The notes beneath the pieces were generated by a model. It ran no database searches, was not told where the DNA came from, and worked only from the letters and a program-made list of their open reading frames with translations. From Cynocephalus volans (Eukaryota > Chordata > Mammalia > Dermoptera > Cynocephalidae): DNA of 64,000 bases. A program made the translations under genes and the position numbers. Positions within the stretch are counted from its first letter, which is position 1; the number at the start of each line of letters is the position of its first letter. Below are positions 24,026-35,720 of the stretch, piece after piece. The stretch spans positions 67,875,852 through 67,939,851 of the forward strand of contig NC_084463.1 in the NCBI RefSeq assembly GCF_027409185.1, read 5' to 3'.

Positions 24026-25056
24026 GTTCCCAAGACACGAGGTACTGACAGAGTCAGGATCCCACTTTGGTGGTCAGAGCTTGGAAGCCTCTGGGCTCTT
24101 AATCAGCCAGTTCCACTTCCATTCAAAGCCAGCATCATGCAAAGAGGAGATGCTGCATGCACAAAGCTAAAGGAAGTTGGCTTAGACATTTATTACTCTG
24201 TAAGATATGACCAAATGATCCTACTTATCATTCACAAAATCTCTACAATCTATTAGGCTCTCTAGGGTATGTTTACTAAAATCAATACTACAAGCCACAT
24301 TATTATAGAATTATGATGGCAAAATTGAGTGCTTGAGTGTTTTTGATGTACAGCCAAGGATATAAGCAAGTGAAGCCAAAAGAAGACTCACTATCTCTTT
24401 TTAATCTCTATGACTGGTTAAGTTCAACCTGTGAATTTGAGTTCTACCTTAAATATTTTTTTTAACAGGAAAGAGAAAAAATGAATAGTTTTCAACATTA
24501 TGAGTCTATGGTTAAATTTACCCAAATATTTCTGGAAGTTGTGCAGACTAGACAATACTCCCTACTGCTCCCCTTTAAAGAGGTGATGATTGATGACGAC
24601 GATGATGATTATATTACAAGTGATAAAGAAAGAACTCAGTTCTTCCTTTTAAATAGACATCTAGGTAAAATGGAATATTAAAATCTTTCTCATAATGCTA
24701 AGAAATGCTGTATAATAATAAAATATGTTATTTTGTAAATAAATCTGGTGACATTTTAGAAGTAGAAAACTTTTCCAAGTTAATTCTTAAGGTTCTAATC
24801 CCTATTCTTCTAACAATGTGGATGTGTATATTTGTGTATGACAGAGGATGTGGGCCTGTGAGTGAGTTGTATTGGTTGAGAAGAGAATATGTTTGCTACC
24901 ATCTCTTTTCCAAAGTACCTCATAATCTACTAATTAATACTTAAGAATTTATATATTCCCTGTGAGTAAAGTTTTAATTGTCACCCACAAGTATTCACAG
25001 TATATTTGCCTTTAATGACATATTCATCTAGCTCAAGGGCTGGAGGGCTGTGTGTG
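24026..25056. other. Unassigned intergenic sequence
   Basis: Contains a short GAT/GAC repeat (24585-24610) that encodes an Asp run in a chance frame. No gene signal. Confidence 0.55.
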
Positions 25057-25258
25057 TGATGGAGTTTGGATGTGTTGTCCCCTCCAAAACTCATGTGGAA
25101 ATTTGATCCCCAATGTGGCAGTGCTGGAAACTGATTGAGTCTTGGGGGCGGATCCCTCATGAATGGATTAATGCTCTCCCTAGGTGGGGGATTAATGAGT
25201 GAGTTCTTGCTCTGTTAGTTCCCACGAGAGCTGGTTGCTTAAAAGACCCTGGCACCTA

Positions 25259-25293
<35 letters not shown>

Positions 25294-25481
25294 GCTTCCT
25301 CTCGTCATGTGATCTGCTTGTACCCACCAGCTGCCTGCCACTTTCCACCATGAGTAAAAGCAGCCTGAAGCCCATGCCCAATGCAGCTGTCCCAGAATCG
25401 TAAGCCAACTAAACCTCTGTTGTTTATAAATCACCCAGTCTCAGGTATTTCTGTTATAACAACACAAAATGAACTAATACA
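25057..25481 (+). mobile_element. Solo MST-type MaLR LTR
   Basis: It begins TGATGGAGTTTGGATG, contains GGGGGCGGATCCCTCATGAATGG, GAGTTCTTGCTCTG, a CT expansion at 25259-25293 and CCAACTAAACCTCTGTTG, and ends GAACTAATACA. A 5-base duplication GTGTG flanks it (25052-25056, 25482-25486), as expected for this class. It is a lone LTR with no coding part. Confidence 0.85.
25259..25293. repeat. (CT)n simple repeat within LTR
   Basis: CT units with a single T interruption. Confidence 0.9.
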
Positions 25482-25486
25482 GTGTG

Positions 25487-27310
25487 TGTGTATGTTTGCT
25501 GGACAAGAGATGTTGAAGCTTGTGTTTTGAACTTGGACTACTTCAGGAGAAGCAAATCTGGATGGAGCCCCATTAAAGAGGTCTTTGAAAATCACCATGA
25601 GATTAGATGGTGGTCTTGGGGGTGCTGGTAATGGGAGGTTCTAGAGTTTTGGAAGTAGGAAAAGAAAAAAAGAAAGTGACATGTTTAATAAATATTTGTT
25701 AAACAAATAGACAGTTTATGTATCAATAAAAGAATGAACAACTGGACATTCTCTGAGTCCAGAGGGTGATGCTAAAAAATAGCTGACATATACCACAGGA
25801 TGTCTGTGGGTGCATGTTTGAGATCACTGGTGATCTAAGTGTTATTTTTGGGAGAGAGCAGACCATTTTCAAAATAAGTGGTTTTGCCTTAAATTTTTAA
25901 CCTCAAATCCACAGTAATGATTGGACTTGTCTTACTAAGTTTTTCCTTAAAATAATTTTTGTTTATTAACATCTTTAGCGTTTTCATTCTTCTTGACTTG
26001 AGAATCAAAGTGATCAGATAAACTAAACCCAGTAACTTGAGGTTGACCTTCCCTTGCAGGGCATAACTGGAGAGGGAGATATTTTAAAAACCCCCTTTCT
26101 CCCTTGGTTTTTTTAAAAAGTTGATCCTTGTCTTTATAAAAGGTGCTTTCAAGCTTTCAGTCTAAAGTACAGAACAAATGTAACATTTATCTCTTTCTTG
26201 ATATGGAAATGAACAAACAATATGCTTCTAATTCATGTTTCTGTTGTTGTTTCTCTCTCACACACAACATACACCCACACCCCTATATATCTCTATGTAG
26301 ATAGATATAGATGTATAATTTTTTAAGCCTTGCTATTACATTGGGATAGTGAGGGGGATACATTTTTAGTGTTTGTGCCTGAAGCACCAGAACAAAGTCC
26401 ATTTGTTGCTTTGCACATTCCCAAATCTGAAGTTTATCTTAGTTTAAGAAAGTTGCTTCTGATTATGACACTTTATTTGAATTATTTAAGGCTCCTGATA
26501 TGGGTAAAATGAAGTGGGTGACTTGAACTTGAAGAGATCTCTGTCAAATTTTGAAATATCAATGATGATTCTACTTCAGAGCTAAACATTTATGCATCTA
26601 GAATTTTATCGATCCCAGGACAGTGGCATTTTGTTTTAATCTGAGTTACTAATATTACCAGACTGAGTGCAGTCCATTTGCCCACACACCACAGAAAGCC
26701 AATCACAAAGCACATGTCTTTGCTGTGGAGAAAGCTTTATTCACAAGGCCTCCATTGTGAGAAGGCAGGAAATTTGTATCTCAGATTTGTCTTGCCAACA
26801 ATGGGGAAGGTGGTACATTCATGGGGAAATGGTTAGGGGCAGTGCAAGGCATGGGCGATCATGATTGGATCAAGAGTTTGAAGGAGTCCTGCAATGATCT
26901 GTGCTGGCACAGGTCATCTGCGTGTTCAGAAGATGGCTGCCTCAACAGGATCTGGGGGAGGAGCACTAGGCTTTCCGACCTCAAAATTCAGACATTTGTG
27001 CAGTCTCAGTAGAGATGCCTGGATGCTCAGCCAGCCCATCTTGGTTTGTGCTGGGCCAAGCTAACCTCAGTGATCCTAAAAAGAAACCTCAGGCACACGA
27101 CTCCTGACATATGCTAGAGGCGTTTTCTTAAAGGCAGATAGGAAGAAGCAGAATGGAGGTTAGTTATGGAAATTTACTGAAAGAAGGAGCATTTTAAACA
27201 GGGAATAAACTTTAACTGAAAGCCGCAGTTAGACTTGCAAAACTGCTTCTTAAATAAAGCATGTTTCAGTTTAAGCCTGAGGATGCTTAAATCTGTTCTA
27301 AAAGAAAGGT
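25487..27310. other. Unassigned intergenic sequence
   Basis: The part at 26650-27300 is less AT-rich and looks like an LTR or other old insertion (AATAAAGCATG near 27254), but I cannot name it. Chance frames at 26330-27012 have no domain. Confidence 0.45.
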
Positions 27311-27840
27311 GTATTAGTCAGAGTTTCTCAGAGAAATAGAACTAATAGAACATATATATATACATATATATATATGTATATATATATATGTATATGTATA
27401 TGTAGAAAGAGAGAAAGAGATTTATTATACGGAATTGGCTTATGTGATTCTGGAAGCTGACAATTCCCAAGATCTGCAGTCAGCAAACTAGAGGCCCAGG
27501 AAAACTGATGGTATAGTTTCAGTCCAAAGGCTTTAGGTCAAGACCCAGGATGATGCTTTGGTATGAGCCTGGAAACAGGAAAAAAATAATTTCTCAGCTT
27601 AAAGGCAGTCAGGCAGGAGAAATTTCCTTTTACTCATGGGAGAGTCAACCTCTGGTTCTACTCGGGCTTTCAACTGATTGAATTAAGCCCACTTACATTA
27701 GGAAGAACAATCTGCTTTACTCAGTCTATCAATTTAAATGTCAAATTCACCCAAAAACATCCTCACAGAAACACCCAGAATATTGTTTGACCGAATACCC
27801 AGGCACCTGATGGCCCAGTAAGGTTGTTGTGGACTGTACT
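27311..27840 (-). repeat. Mammalian-wide interspersed repeat with AT expansion
   Basis: GTATTAGTCAGAGTTTCTCAGAG starts a repeat seen widely in mammals, and CTTTCAACTGATTGAATTAAGCCC and ATCCTCACAGAAACACCC belong to the same consensus. A TA/ATATGT microsatellite at 27350-27403 is inside. A second copy in the other orientation is at 47088-47290. I recall the consensus but not its family name. Confidence 0.75.
27350..27403. repeat. AT-rich microsatellite (TA/TATG)n
   Basis: Alternating TA steps with periodic ATG interruptions. Confidence 0.95.
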
Positions 27841-27915
27841 TAATCTTCAAATGAAGACAATAGCAAGGTCATAATTCTGCCTAACGTGATACAACTATCC
27901 TACATATGGGTGGAA

Positions 27916-28237
27916 TGTTATGGACTGAATATTTGTGCACTCTGCTCAAAATTCATATGTTGAAGCCCTGGTGGTTAGGGCTGTGTTTAGTCAGGAGGCC
28001 CTTAAGTAAGTAATTAGGGTTAAATGAGGTCATAAGGATGAGGTCCTGATCTTATAGAATTAGTGTCATATAAGACACCAGAGAGGGCTCCCACACTCTT
28101 CCTTCCCCCACAAGCACAGAGGAATAGGCATGTGAGGACCAGGTGAGAAGTCTGCCTTCTGCAAGCCAGGAAGTGGGCCCTCACCAGAAATTGAATCTGC
28201 TGGATCCTCGATCTTGGACTTGCCAGGCTCCAGAAGT

Positions 28238-28270
<33 letters not shown>

Positions 28271-28325
28271 TTTAAGCCATCTAGAATACAGTATTTTTAA
28301 AATGGAAGTTAGAATAGACTAAAAC
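27916..28325 (+). mobile_element. Solo MLT1-type LTR with internal A-run
   Basis: TGTTATGGACTGAATATTTGTG, AAAATTCATATGTTGAAGCCC, GGAAGTGGGCCCTCACCAG, GATCTTGGACTTGCCAGG and TTTCTGTTGTTTAAGCC are in the MLT1 order. Where the consensus has its polyadenylation region there is a run of 24 A (28238-28261). Confidence 0.85.
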
Positions 28326-28566
28326 AAAGGGAAACTTGAGAACAGGGAGTAAATATAATCTTCAAACTTCTTGATATTGCAGGTTTCACGACATTATTAA
28401 ATGAGAATAGTCATTAAAGAACAGCAATGAAGAATAGTGAAACCCTTTTTTGAACAAGTGTTTCTATCAGCACAAAGCATTGAACAAAGTAGCAAGTTAT
28501 AAGCATTAGTTGGATAAATGAATAAATAATTTTAAATGAATTTGCAGCATTTATAAAGCAAATGCA

Positions 28567-28647
28567 ATGGCTTACGTGGGAGAGCATAGTACTGATAACA
28601 CTAAGGTCAAGGGTTTGGCTCCTCATACTGGCCAGCTGCCAAAAAAA
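28567..28647 (+). mobile_element. tRNA-Ile-derived SINE, degraded head, joined to LINE-1
   Basis: The string AGAGCATAGTACTGATAACA, the diverged B-box region and the typical tail TACTGGCCAGCTGCC-A7 identify the same SINE family. The A box is damaged. The A-tail runs directly into a LINE-1 3' segment without any spacer. Confidence 0.75.
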
Positions 28648-29114
28648 GAATGAAATTCTGCCATTTGTACCAACATGGATGAGCTTGGAGAAAAATATGT
28701 TAAGTGAAATAAGCCAGGCACAGAGAGAAATACCTTATGTTCTCACTCGTATGTGGAAACTGAAAGAGTTGCTCTAATAAAAGTAGGTTGTAGAATAGTG
28801 ATTAGTAGAGACTGGTTGGGGAAAGGGGGAGGAGGGATGGAGACAGTGTGGTCAGTGGATACAAAATAGTAGAGAGGGAGGAAGAACGGGATCTGGTGCT
28901 CTATCGTAACATAGAGAGACTACAGTTAACAACCAAGTACTGTGTATCTTTGAATAGCTAGTTGAGGTGATGCTGAATGTTCCTAAGACAAAGAAGTGAC
29001 AAATGGTGGAGGTGATGGATGTACTAAGCACCCTGATATGATCATTGCACACAGTATGAATGCACCCTAATATCATATTGTACTCCATAAATATATACAA
29101 TTTTCATATGTCAA
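28646..29114 (+). mobile_element. LINE-1 3' end, 5'-truncated
   Basis: It starts GAATGAAATTCTGCCATTTG, the region encoding the ORF2 C-terminus, followed by the usual GAGCTTGGAG, AAGTGAAATAAGCCAGGCACAG and ATGTTCTCACTC strings. It continues through the 3' UTR to an AT-rich end near AATAAATTAAAAAG. No intact ORF2 remains. Confidence 0.85.
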
Positions 29115-29500
29115 TTAAGAAGAATAAATTAAAAAGAGAAAAATAAAGCGAGAAATAGAGAGTAAAACAGTGGTTACCAGAGGCAGGGAAAAGGAGGGGT
29201 AAAGGGTGCCTGAGAAAGGTTGGGAGATTGGCACAAAGTTCCAAGGGTATAGTTAGATAGGAAGAATAAGTTCTGGTGCTCTAGGATAACAGTAGCTAAT
29301 AATATTGTATTGTATATTTCAAGATATCCAGAAAAGATCTTGAATGTTATAACCACAATGAAATGATAAATGTTTAAGTGTTAGATATGCTAACTATTCT
29401 GATTAAATCATTATACAATATATGCATGTATTGAAATAACAAACTATACCCTATAAACATGTACAATGATAGATAAAATAAAATAAAACAAAAAAAGACA
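29115..29500 (+). mobile_element. Second LINE-1 3' UTR copy in tandem
   Basis: This stretch (AACAGTGGTTACCAGAGGCAG, then ATTGTATATTTCAAGATATC) parallels the 3' UTR just before it but is clearly diverged. It is therefore a different LINE-1 subfamily copy in the same orientation rather than a recent duplication. It ends in an A-rich tail near 29480. Confidence 0.75.
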
Positions 29501-32039
29501 TTAGAGAGGATCCGTGAAAAACAGGATAAGACTGATGATAATGCCTGTTCCTCCAAACCCTCCCACCTCCACCTGAAAATCTTCTCCCCCGTATAGTATT
29601 ATAAAATAAAAGAAAATATTTTTAAAAAGCAAAAAAAAGAAAAAAAGAAAAAAAAGAAAAGAATTCACAGAAAAGTTTTAATGTTGTTCTCACGTATATA
29701 TTTCTTATATCACTCAAAATAAGGATGTGATGGAAACAGTCTTAATTGTCTATGAGAAGAGGTAAATTGCATAAATTAAGGTTCATCTACTTCATGGATC
29801 TTATGTGATACCCAAGTATGATAGTTATGAATGCCACTTGGAAAAATGTTTATTAGATATTTATATATATATTTTATGAAAAATTTAAAGTGTGTTCTGC
29901 TGTGATCATACTTACATAAAATTATTCATGCATATATGGTCAAGACATCCTCTGTTTTACTTGTCTTACAGTAACTTCATATTGGTATTGCTTTTACAAC
30001 ACTTTTTTAAAAAATTGATATTTATTTAATGACAACATAGTCTCAAAGCTTCCAATATCTACCATGCTGTGTAGCCTGTCCTTTATCATCCTAACAAGGG
30101 TTATGGATTCCTTTGCCTTGCTGAGCCAGATGGCATGCATACATCAGAGAGAACTGGGCTTAGCATCCATTTGAGTCACACTAAATGTATGTTTGGTTAA
30201 ATATTTTTCTACTTCCTGTAAATCTTTCTCATCAAGTACTCTCTCTAAAGATCACAGCTTTCCTTTCTTCCTCTTGCAGAAGTACATGTTATAATGAAGG
30301 GAAGAAAAAGAGAATTGAAATGGTTAAAGTACACAGGAGGGAGAAAACTTTAAAAAATTAAAACTGCATTCAGAATCATAAACCTTATTACTAAAGGTAC
30401 AATAGTCAACTTCTTTAGCAAAAAATTCTTTCACACTACTCTTCCACACTCAAGCATGGACTGCTTGAAGACTTCTAAATGATTCAATATGTCTCTAGAT
30501 AGTCTATAATATTTAAAAGGGTACTAGATGTCTCGAATGATCATATCAACCCCTTCCCATAAACCTTTATTATCCCTCCAACTGAGATGTCACTTGGTGC
30601 CTGGCATCAGCTTTAGGCCATCACTACCACAGGGACCTTTGAGATGAAGTTTAGGTGTGTGTACTGGTCTGATGAGACATAGAGCTTAGGTTGGAGGATT
30701 CCAGAGGACATGATTAGACAGACAGTGTGAGTCCAGACAGTGAATGTGTCAATGCACATTAAACACACATTAAATTTTATAGTCTTTGATGTCTGTTTTA
30801 TGTAACAAAAAAAATCCGTATGCTTATAAAGAAGGCTGGAGAGTCTCTGAAAGAAAAGAATGGGAATTTTTGGCCTTACAACTGAGGATTTTTATAATTC
30901 ATATAACTCATTTGTCATTTCATAGGCTTTAAACTAATTATTTCTTTGGCAAAAATCTCCTCTTTAGGAACATTCTCTTTCAGATATTCCAGTGTTTTTT
31001 CTATCTGACATGGAGGGGTTGGAAAAGGGAAACTCCATGTTATTATGCCTCTCTGACTTCTCAGGCACCATGCTGGGCCTTTGACACGTTCACTGAAACT
31101 GATCACTTGTTCAGAGCATTCAGCAAAGACCCCTAACTACCAGTTCCCAAGTACTAGTTAAGGCCTTGGAGGAATAGACACACATCGCCCTTCATGGATC
31201 ATGTGTGTTCTCATGCATTATGTAGGTAATTTTATTTAATCTTCCATAAGAGACCTATGAATTCATCACTATTATCTACGTCTTATAAAAGGGAAGCCAA
31301 GGCAGAGATTGAGTAGCTTGTGGCAAGTCCATGTAACTGGAAGAGCCAGGATTCAACCTCCAGTCTGCTCAAAGCAGGGGTTAAAGGACATTCATTCCTT
31401 CACCTGGCCTGCACAAGAATTTTGGTGACTGAAATGGTGAAGATTTGTGTGGATGGCTCCTCCCAAAGCAGCTTATACAATAAGCAAATATCAATGAACT
31501 CATGCATCCATTCCACTAATATTTGATAAGCTTCTGTGTATTAGGAGCTTGGGTTTTAATCTAAGTGTAATGGGAAGCTAAAATGGGGTTTTAATAATAG
31601 GAACTATGTTAATGTATTTATGTTTTATAAAGAGATCTTGTAGTAAAGAAAGTGTTCATCACGAAACCCTGACCATCTCTGACCAGATCCTTGCTAGATA
31701 ACAGTGAATCTACTGAACCCTTTCACAAATTATTTCCTAAAACAATTTTGAGGCCTCAAATATCAAAAAGCTTTTCAAGGATTTAGAAGAAGGAAACAAG
31801 GCTAAATTTTAAATATTAAAGCCTGAGAAAAAAGATTAAAGACATCAGTTTTTTGTTTTTTATATAAAAAGTATATAATAATTTCCACGTATTTAAAAGG
31901 CTATTGTGTAGAAGAAAGTAAACAGTTTGTTTTTCTCTTCACTTAGAATAATACTGCATAGATTAATGCGCCTTGATAGTAAGGATTATGTCCTATACCT
32001 AATACCTTGGTCATTGCATGCACGGAGCTGGCATTCAGT
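29501..32039. other. Unassigned intergenic sequence
   Basis: An A-rich GAAA tract lies at 29620-29662. Apart from the MIR at 31205-31385, nothing can be named. Confidence 0.55.
31205..31385 (-). repeat. MIR element, antisense
   Basis: TTTTATTTAATCTTCCATAAGAG, GGGAAGCCAAGGCAGAGATTGAGTAG and GGATTCAACCTCCAGTCTGCTC follow reverse MIR. Confidence 0.75.
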
Positions 32040-32700
32040 CTACATATTTAATTCATTCATCAAATAGTTTTCATGCCTACTATGTATTCAATTCTGTGCT
32101 GTGTGCTGGTGACGCAAGTAAAATAATCCTTGCCCTCAAGAACCTCACTGTATGATGGGAAAGACAGAGAAGTATGGCCCCACAGGAGAGTCCCCAGAGG
32201 AGAGGAACTTATTTTATACTAGGGGAGTCAAGGAAGGCTTCCCGGAAGAAGTGACAATTAAACTGAGCTCTGAAGGATAAATAGGAGTTGGTCCATCTAA
32301 GGAGGGAAGAGCAGTCCACTTTGAGAAAACTGGACAGAGATCCACGTGGCAAGTGATGCCTTTGTGTAGCTCCAAGGACTTCTCACTAGAGAAGGCTGGG
32401 AGTCAGAGCAGGGCAGACTCATGTGATGAGGTTGGTAAGGTTAGTAGGGTTCAGGTCAATAGGACTCTTGAACATCATGCTTAGGTGTCTGAAGTTTATC
32501 TTAAGGGCATTGGAAGGCTTTAAGTGTTTTTTGAAACAAAGTGAAGGTTTTCACTGTAGGGATAATTATCATGCAGTTTTAAATACTGGAATGAGTTTGG
32601 ATAGTAGATTCCACTCACATAGAAGTTTAATGCAACAGAAAAGACTAAGAATCTCTCCCTGGAAATCCTACAATCAGGACAGCAAAAATGTAAAGTTTTG
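32040..32700 (-). mobile_element. LINE-2 remnant, antisense
   Basis: CTACTATGTATTCAATTCTGTGCTG, CCTTGCCCTCAAGAACCTCAC, GGAAGGCTTCCCGGAAGAAG and AAGTTTATCTTAAGGGCATTGG are the reverse complement of the LINE-2 3' region. Confidence 0.7.
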
Positions 32701-33164
32701 CTAAATACCAAATCACTATTTAAAAGGAACATTGACAATTTGGAGAAGGGTATCTAGACTAGTGAAGGATCTATTAACCCAATTATATAAATAATTGCTG
32801 AAAAAGTGGGAAAGATTTGCTGTGCACAAAGCAAAAATTGGGGATGATAAAGAAAAAAGGAATAATTGTTAACTGTAAAGGTGAAGGGATATCGTGTGTG
32901 AAATAAGGAATAGATTTGTTGTGTGATTGATTTTTAAAAGATGATTGTTCACATGCGTTAACAATCAGGCAATTTTAACATTTGCAAAACTTTCTACATT
33001 GTTATCCAGACCAAGCTCTGTTGATAGATGTGGTCATATTGCTTCTTCTGACCACAAATACCAAGTCTCATTGCTATTGCTCATTTCAGCTTTGATCTGC
33101 AGGGACAGAGCAAACTTAAGACTTCCTGAGGTCAGTGCCTTAGAAATTTGGAACAGTTACAATA

Positions 33165-33208
33165 TTAGTATAATTTGGCTCCTTGATTATTTAGTATAAT
33201 TTGGCTCC
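33165..33208. repeat. Perfect 18-base direct repeat
   Basis: TTAGTATAATTTGGCTCC occurs at 33165-33182 and 33191-33208, separated by TTGATTAT. It sits at the 3' boundary of the LINE-1 that follows. Confidence 0.95.
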
Positions 33209-34498
33209 CCCCTCCCTCCTCTGATAACCCTAGATTTCTTCTCTCCTTCTGAAAGAGCAATGGTAACTCTGTTGATTTGTTGCCTAGATGATCTGTACAA
33301 GGCTGAGAGGTGTGTTCAGGTCCCCCAACATTATTGTGGAGCAGATGCTTCTTCTGTCACTCTGGAATGGGCTTTGTGGAGAGAGATATCCTTTTCTTTT
33401 CTTTGGTCTCTGCTGGTGACTCTGCTTGTGTTGATGCACTCCAGTAGCTGGCGGACCATCTGCATGGTGGTTGTAGTGTCTAGCCTCTTTCGTGGCAGCC
33501 ACGGTTATCGTGGTGGCTGTGGTGGGCCACCCCCATGGAGGTGATGTTTTTGGCATGCTCCTTGGTGCTGGTGGTGTGCCTGGTTGTGGGAGGGGAGTTT
33601 GGTCCCCAGATCTATACCTCAGGTCCCAAGCAGGCCCCAAGGTGCTGGCAGTGTGCCTGGGCTGGAACTAATTTTTTGTCCTTTGCTTACTTCTAAAATG
33701 GAGGAATTTCCCATAGGGACCAGTATTTCAGCTCTGTGGTTTAGCTAAATTGCTGCTTTGCTGTTGATTCCCTAGGGAAGGCTTTTTGTGCAGCTCAGGT
33801 TTTAATGGTTGACCTTATAGTTACTTCTGGCTCTCCAGAGACCTGGTGCACCTGGGTTGTGTAGAAACTCTTGTATGGGCCTGAGTCTTCTGATCAAACT
33901 GCACCACATGCAATTCTATATTCCTGATCAGTCTCCTCTGAATGTTCCTTCGCTGATTGGGGTGCCAGTCAGCTGTCCTTGCCATGCCCCAGTGTTCCCC
34001 CAGGGGGCCCATCTCCCCCACTGCCCATGCTGCAAACGCTTCCCATGGGACTGGCTGTGCACTGTTCCCTTGTGATGGCTCACCAGCCTCTGAGTGGCTC
34101 CTTTTTATCAGCTGTTGTGGCTCCTCATGTGGGTCCATGGGAACCCTATTTGTGGTCTTGCTGGCCTGGGGGTCACCAAGGCCCTCTTCTCCCCTGCCAC
34201 CTCCATGCAACTTCATCCGAAGGGCACAGCTGTGGCTTTTGCTGGCTCCAGATCCATGTGCTCAGCAGCTCCAGACTTAAAGCAGCTGCAGCATGAAAGC
34301 CTTGAGCAATTTTTTCTTTCTCTGATTGTGTCTTCTCCCACCTTCATGCACTCCATAGGTCTCCCCTCTTCTTCCCCTGAGCTCTAGTGGCCCCAGCTTG
34401 GCTGTTGTTGCTTTTTCATAGTTGTAAATCGGTTGATTTGTGGAAGAGAGTGATGCTGGGGACCATCTATTCACCATCTTGACCAGAAGCCCCTCCTT
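33209..34498 (-). mobile_element. Internally deleted LINE-1 (5' UTR, ORF2 scrap, 3' UTR scrap), antisense
   Basis: About 55 bases of reverse 3' UTR (CCCTCCCTCCTCTGATAACCC) abut an ORF2 fragment (TTGATTTGTTGCCTAGATGATC, CCCCCAACATTATTGTG), which then passes into a GC-rich region and the 5' UTR. The 5' terminus is at 34498 (reverse complement GGGGCTTCTGGTCAAGATGG). ORF1 and nearly all of ORF2 are absent. The 5' UTR is homologous to that at 18.6-19.6 kb. Confidence 0.75.
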
Positions 34499-34522
34499 GG
34501 TTATTTTAATGGCTTTTAAAAA

Positions 34523-34620
34523 TATTTTTTTTTTTTGTTGGCTGGCCGGACAGGGATCAAACCCTGGACCTTGGTGTTATCAGCAATACACTTTAACCAA
34601 CTGAGCTAACCAGCCAGCTT
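34523..34620 (-). mobile_element. tRNA-Ile-derived SINE (CYN-like) with perfect 14-base duplication
   Basis: The T-run at its left end is the A-tail. The body reads as the reverse complement of a SINE with tRNA-Ile A and B boxes (GAGCTAACCAGCC at the right end). ATGGCTTTTAAAAA occurs at 34509-34522 and again at 34621-34634, a perfect target-site duplication. It lies just outside the 5' end of an internally deleted LINE-1. Confidence 0.9.
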
Positions 34621-34998
34621 ATGGCTTTTAAAAAACCTTTATTTTGGGCCTTTTGTGTAGTAATAGTGAGGGAAGAGCCTGGGTATTTCTTGGGAAGAAA
34701 GAATTGAACGGTGGCTGAAGTTTTCTAACTTTTTCTTATATTAATCACAATCAGTAGAAGCTTAGAAAATTCCCTTTAGTCTCTCTGTAATACAAGCTCC
34801 TTATCTGTAGGAAGAAATTAACAAATATGGTGTTGGAACCTCATGTAAAAGGGCTGTTTTCATCTAGGTCATATCAGTTTGACTTCATGTTCAAATGTGT
34901 GGCAGTAAAAAAATAAGGCCTAGGGCTCATGGGCTCAGAATTGTGATACCAAGATTGACGGTGTATTTAATATGGCCTTCAAAGTAGCATAATCACTT

Positions 34999-35720
34999 GT
35001 GATTAACTATGAACACTGATCTTATTATTCAAGTGCAAACCGTGAGTCTGGCAGAGCCTATAGATGCTCTGTGGCAGAGCTCTTATTTAGTCTGTCTCTT
35101 TAATAAACTTGACCCAAATGCGACATTAATAAAGCGTTCTGTGTGAGTAGACAGAAGAGTACTTAGTTTCTTAATAGTCATTGTATACCTCCCTCGATGG
35201 CGTTAATGACTGTATTTAACTAGTAAGTTGGTAGGTCGTTGCTGCATTCCTGTGATGGAAACAGGTGCAAGTTTAAGGAGTTTCCAGAAAAAAAGGCAAA
35301 CAAAGACAAAGGAGAAGCATTAGGAACATCAGGCCTCTGACTGGGAAGCTTCATTGTAATGCGCTGCACTGCTCCTGTGTTCTTGTCCCAGCGAGTTTCA
35401 TTGCTGCAGGCAAGTAGCTAGATCAATCTGTTGTCAGTCACGTTGATCTGTCACGTTTGCAAGGGAGTACGATGCATAATGTGGACAAGGAGCTGAGGAT
35501 GATTTTCTATGTGCCAGATGGAAGTGTGTGATACGGTCTCCCCTGACTGCGGAAGCGACTGACTTAGAATGTTCTTGAGCTATAGAAAAAAGAAAAAAGA
35601 AAGCATCTTTTCATTACTGTGTACAATTAATTACATGCCATCAGCTTATTGTTTGCTATAAATAGCTACAGATTTGTCTTCATTTACATTTTAGAACGCT
35701 TACTCTTTGCCCCACCAAGC
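34999..35720. promoter_or_regulatory. Candidate conserved non-coding element
   Basis: This stretch matches no repeat that I recognise and has no long ORF. It keeps more than a dozen CpGs in otherwise CpG-poor DNA, including CCTCGATGGCG, AAATGCGACA and CTGCGGAAGCGACTG. It also has two close TCACGTT sites (35435-35455). CpG retention outside a promoter often marks an unmethylated enhancer. Conservation cannot be tested here. Confidence 0.45.

Noticed and set aside
24481..24681. 66-codon frame with an Asp run
   Set aside because: The Asp run comes from a GAT/GAC microsatellite; there is no other support for a gene.
25057..25481. An intact endogenous retrovirus around the LTRs at 25 kb, 28 kb and 52 kb
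   Set aside because: Each is a lone LTR without a partner or gag/pol/env-like sequence nearby.
26650..27300. A hidden exon or gene in the less AT-rich stretch
   Set aside because: Frames are short and domain-free; it more likely represents an old unidentified insertion.
33284..34296. Several 90-131-codon frames on both strands
   Set aside because: They lie in a GC-rich LINE-1 5' UTR and are by-products of composition.
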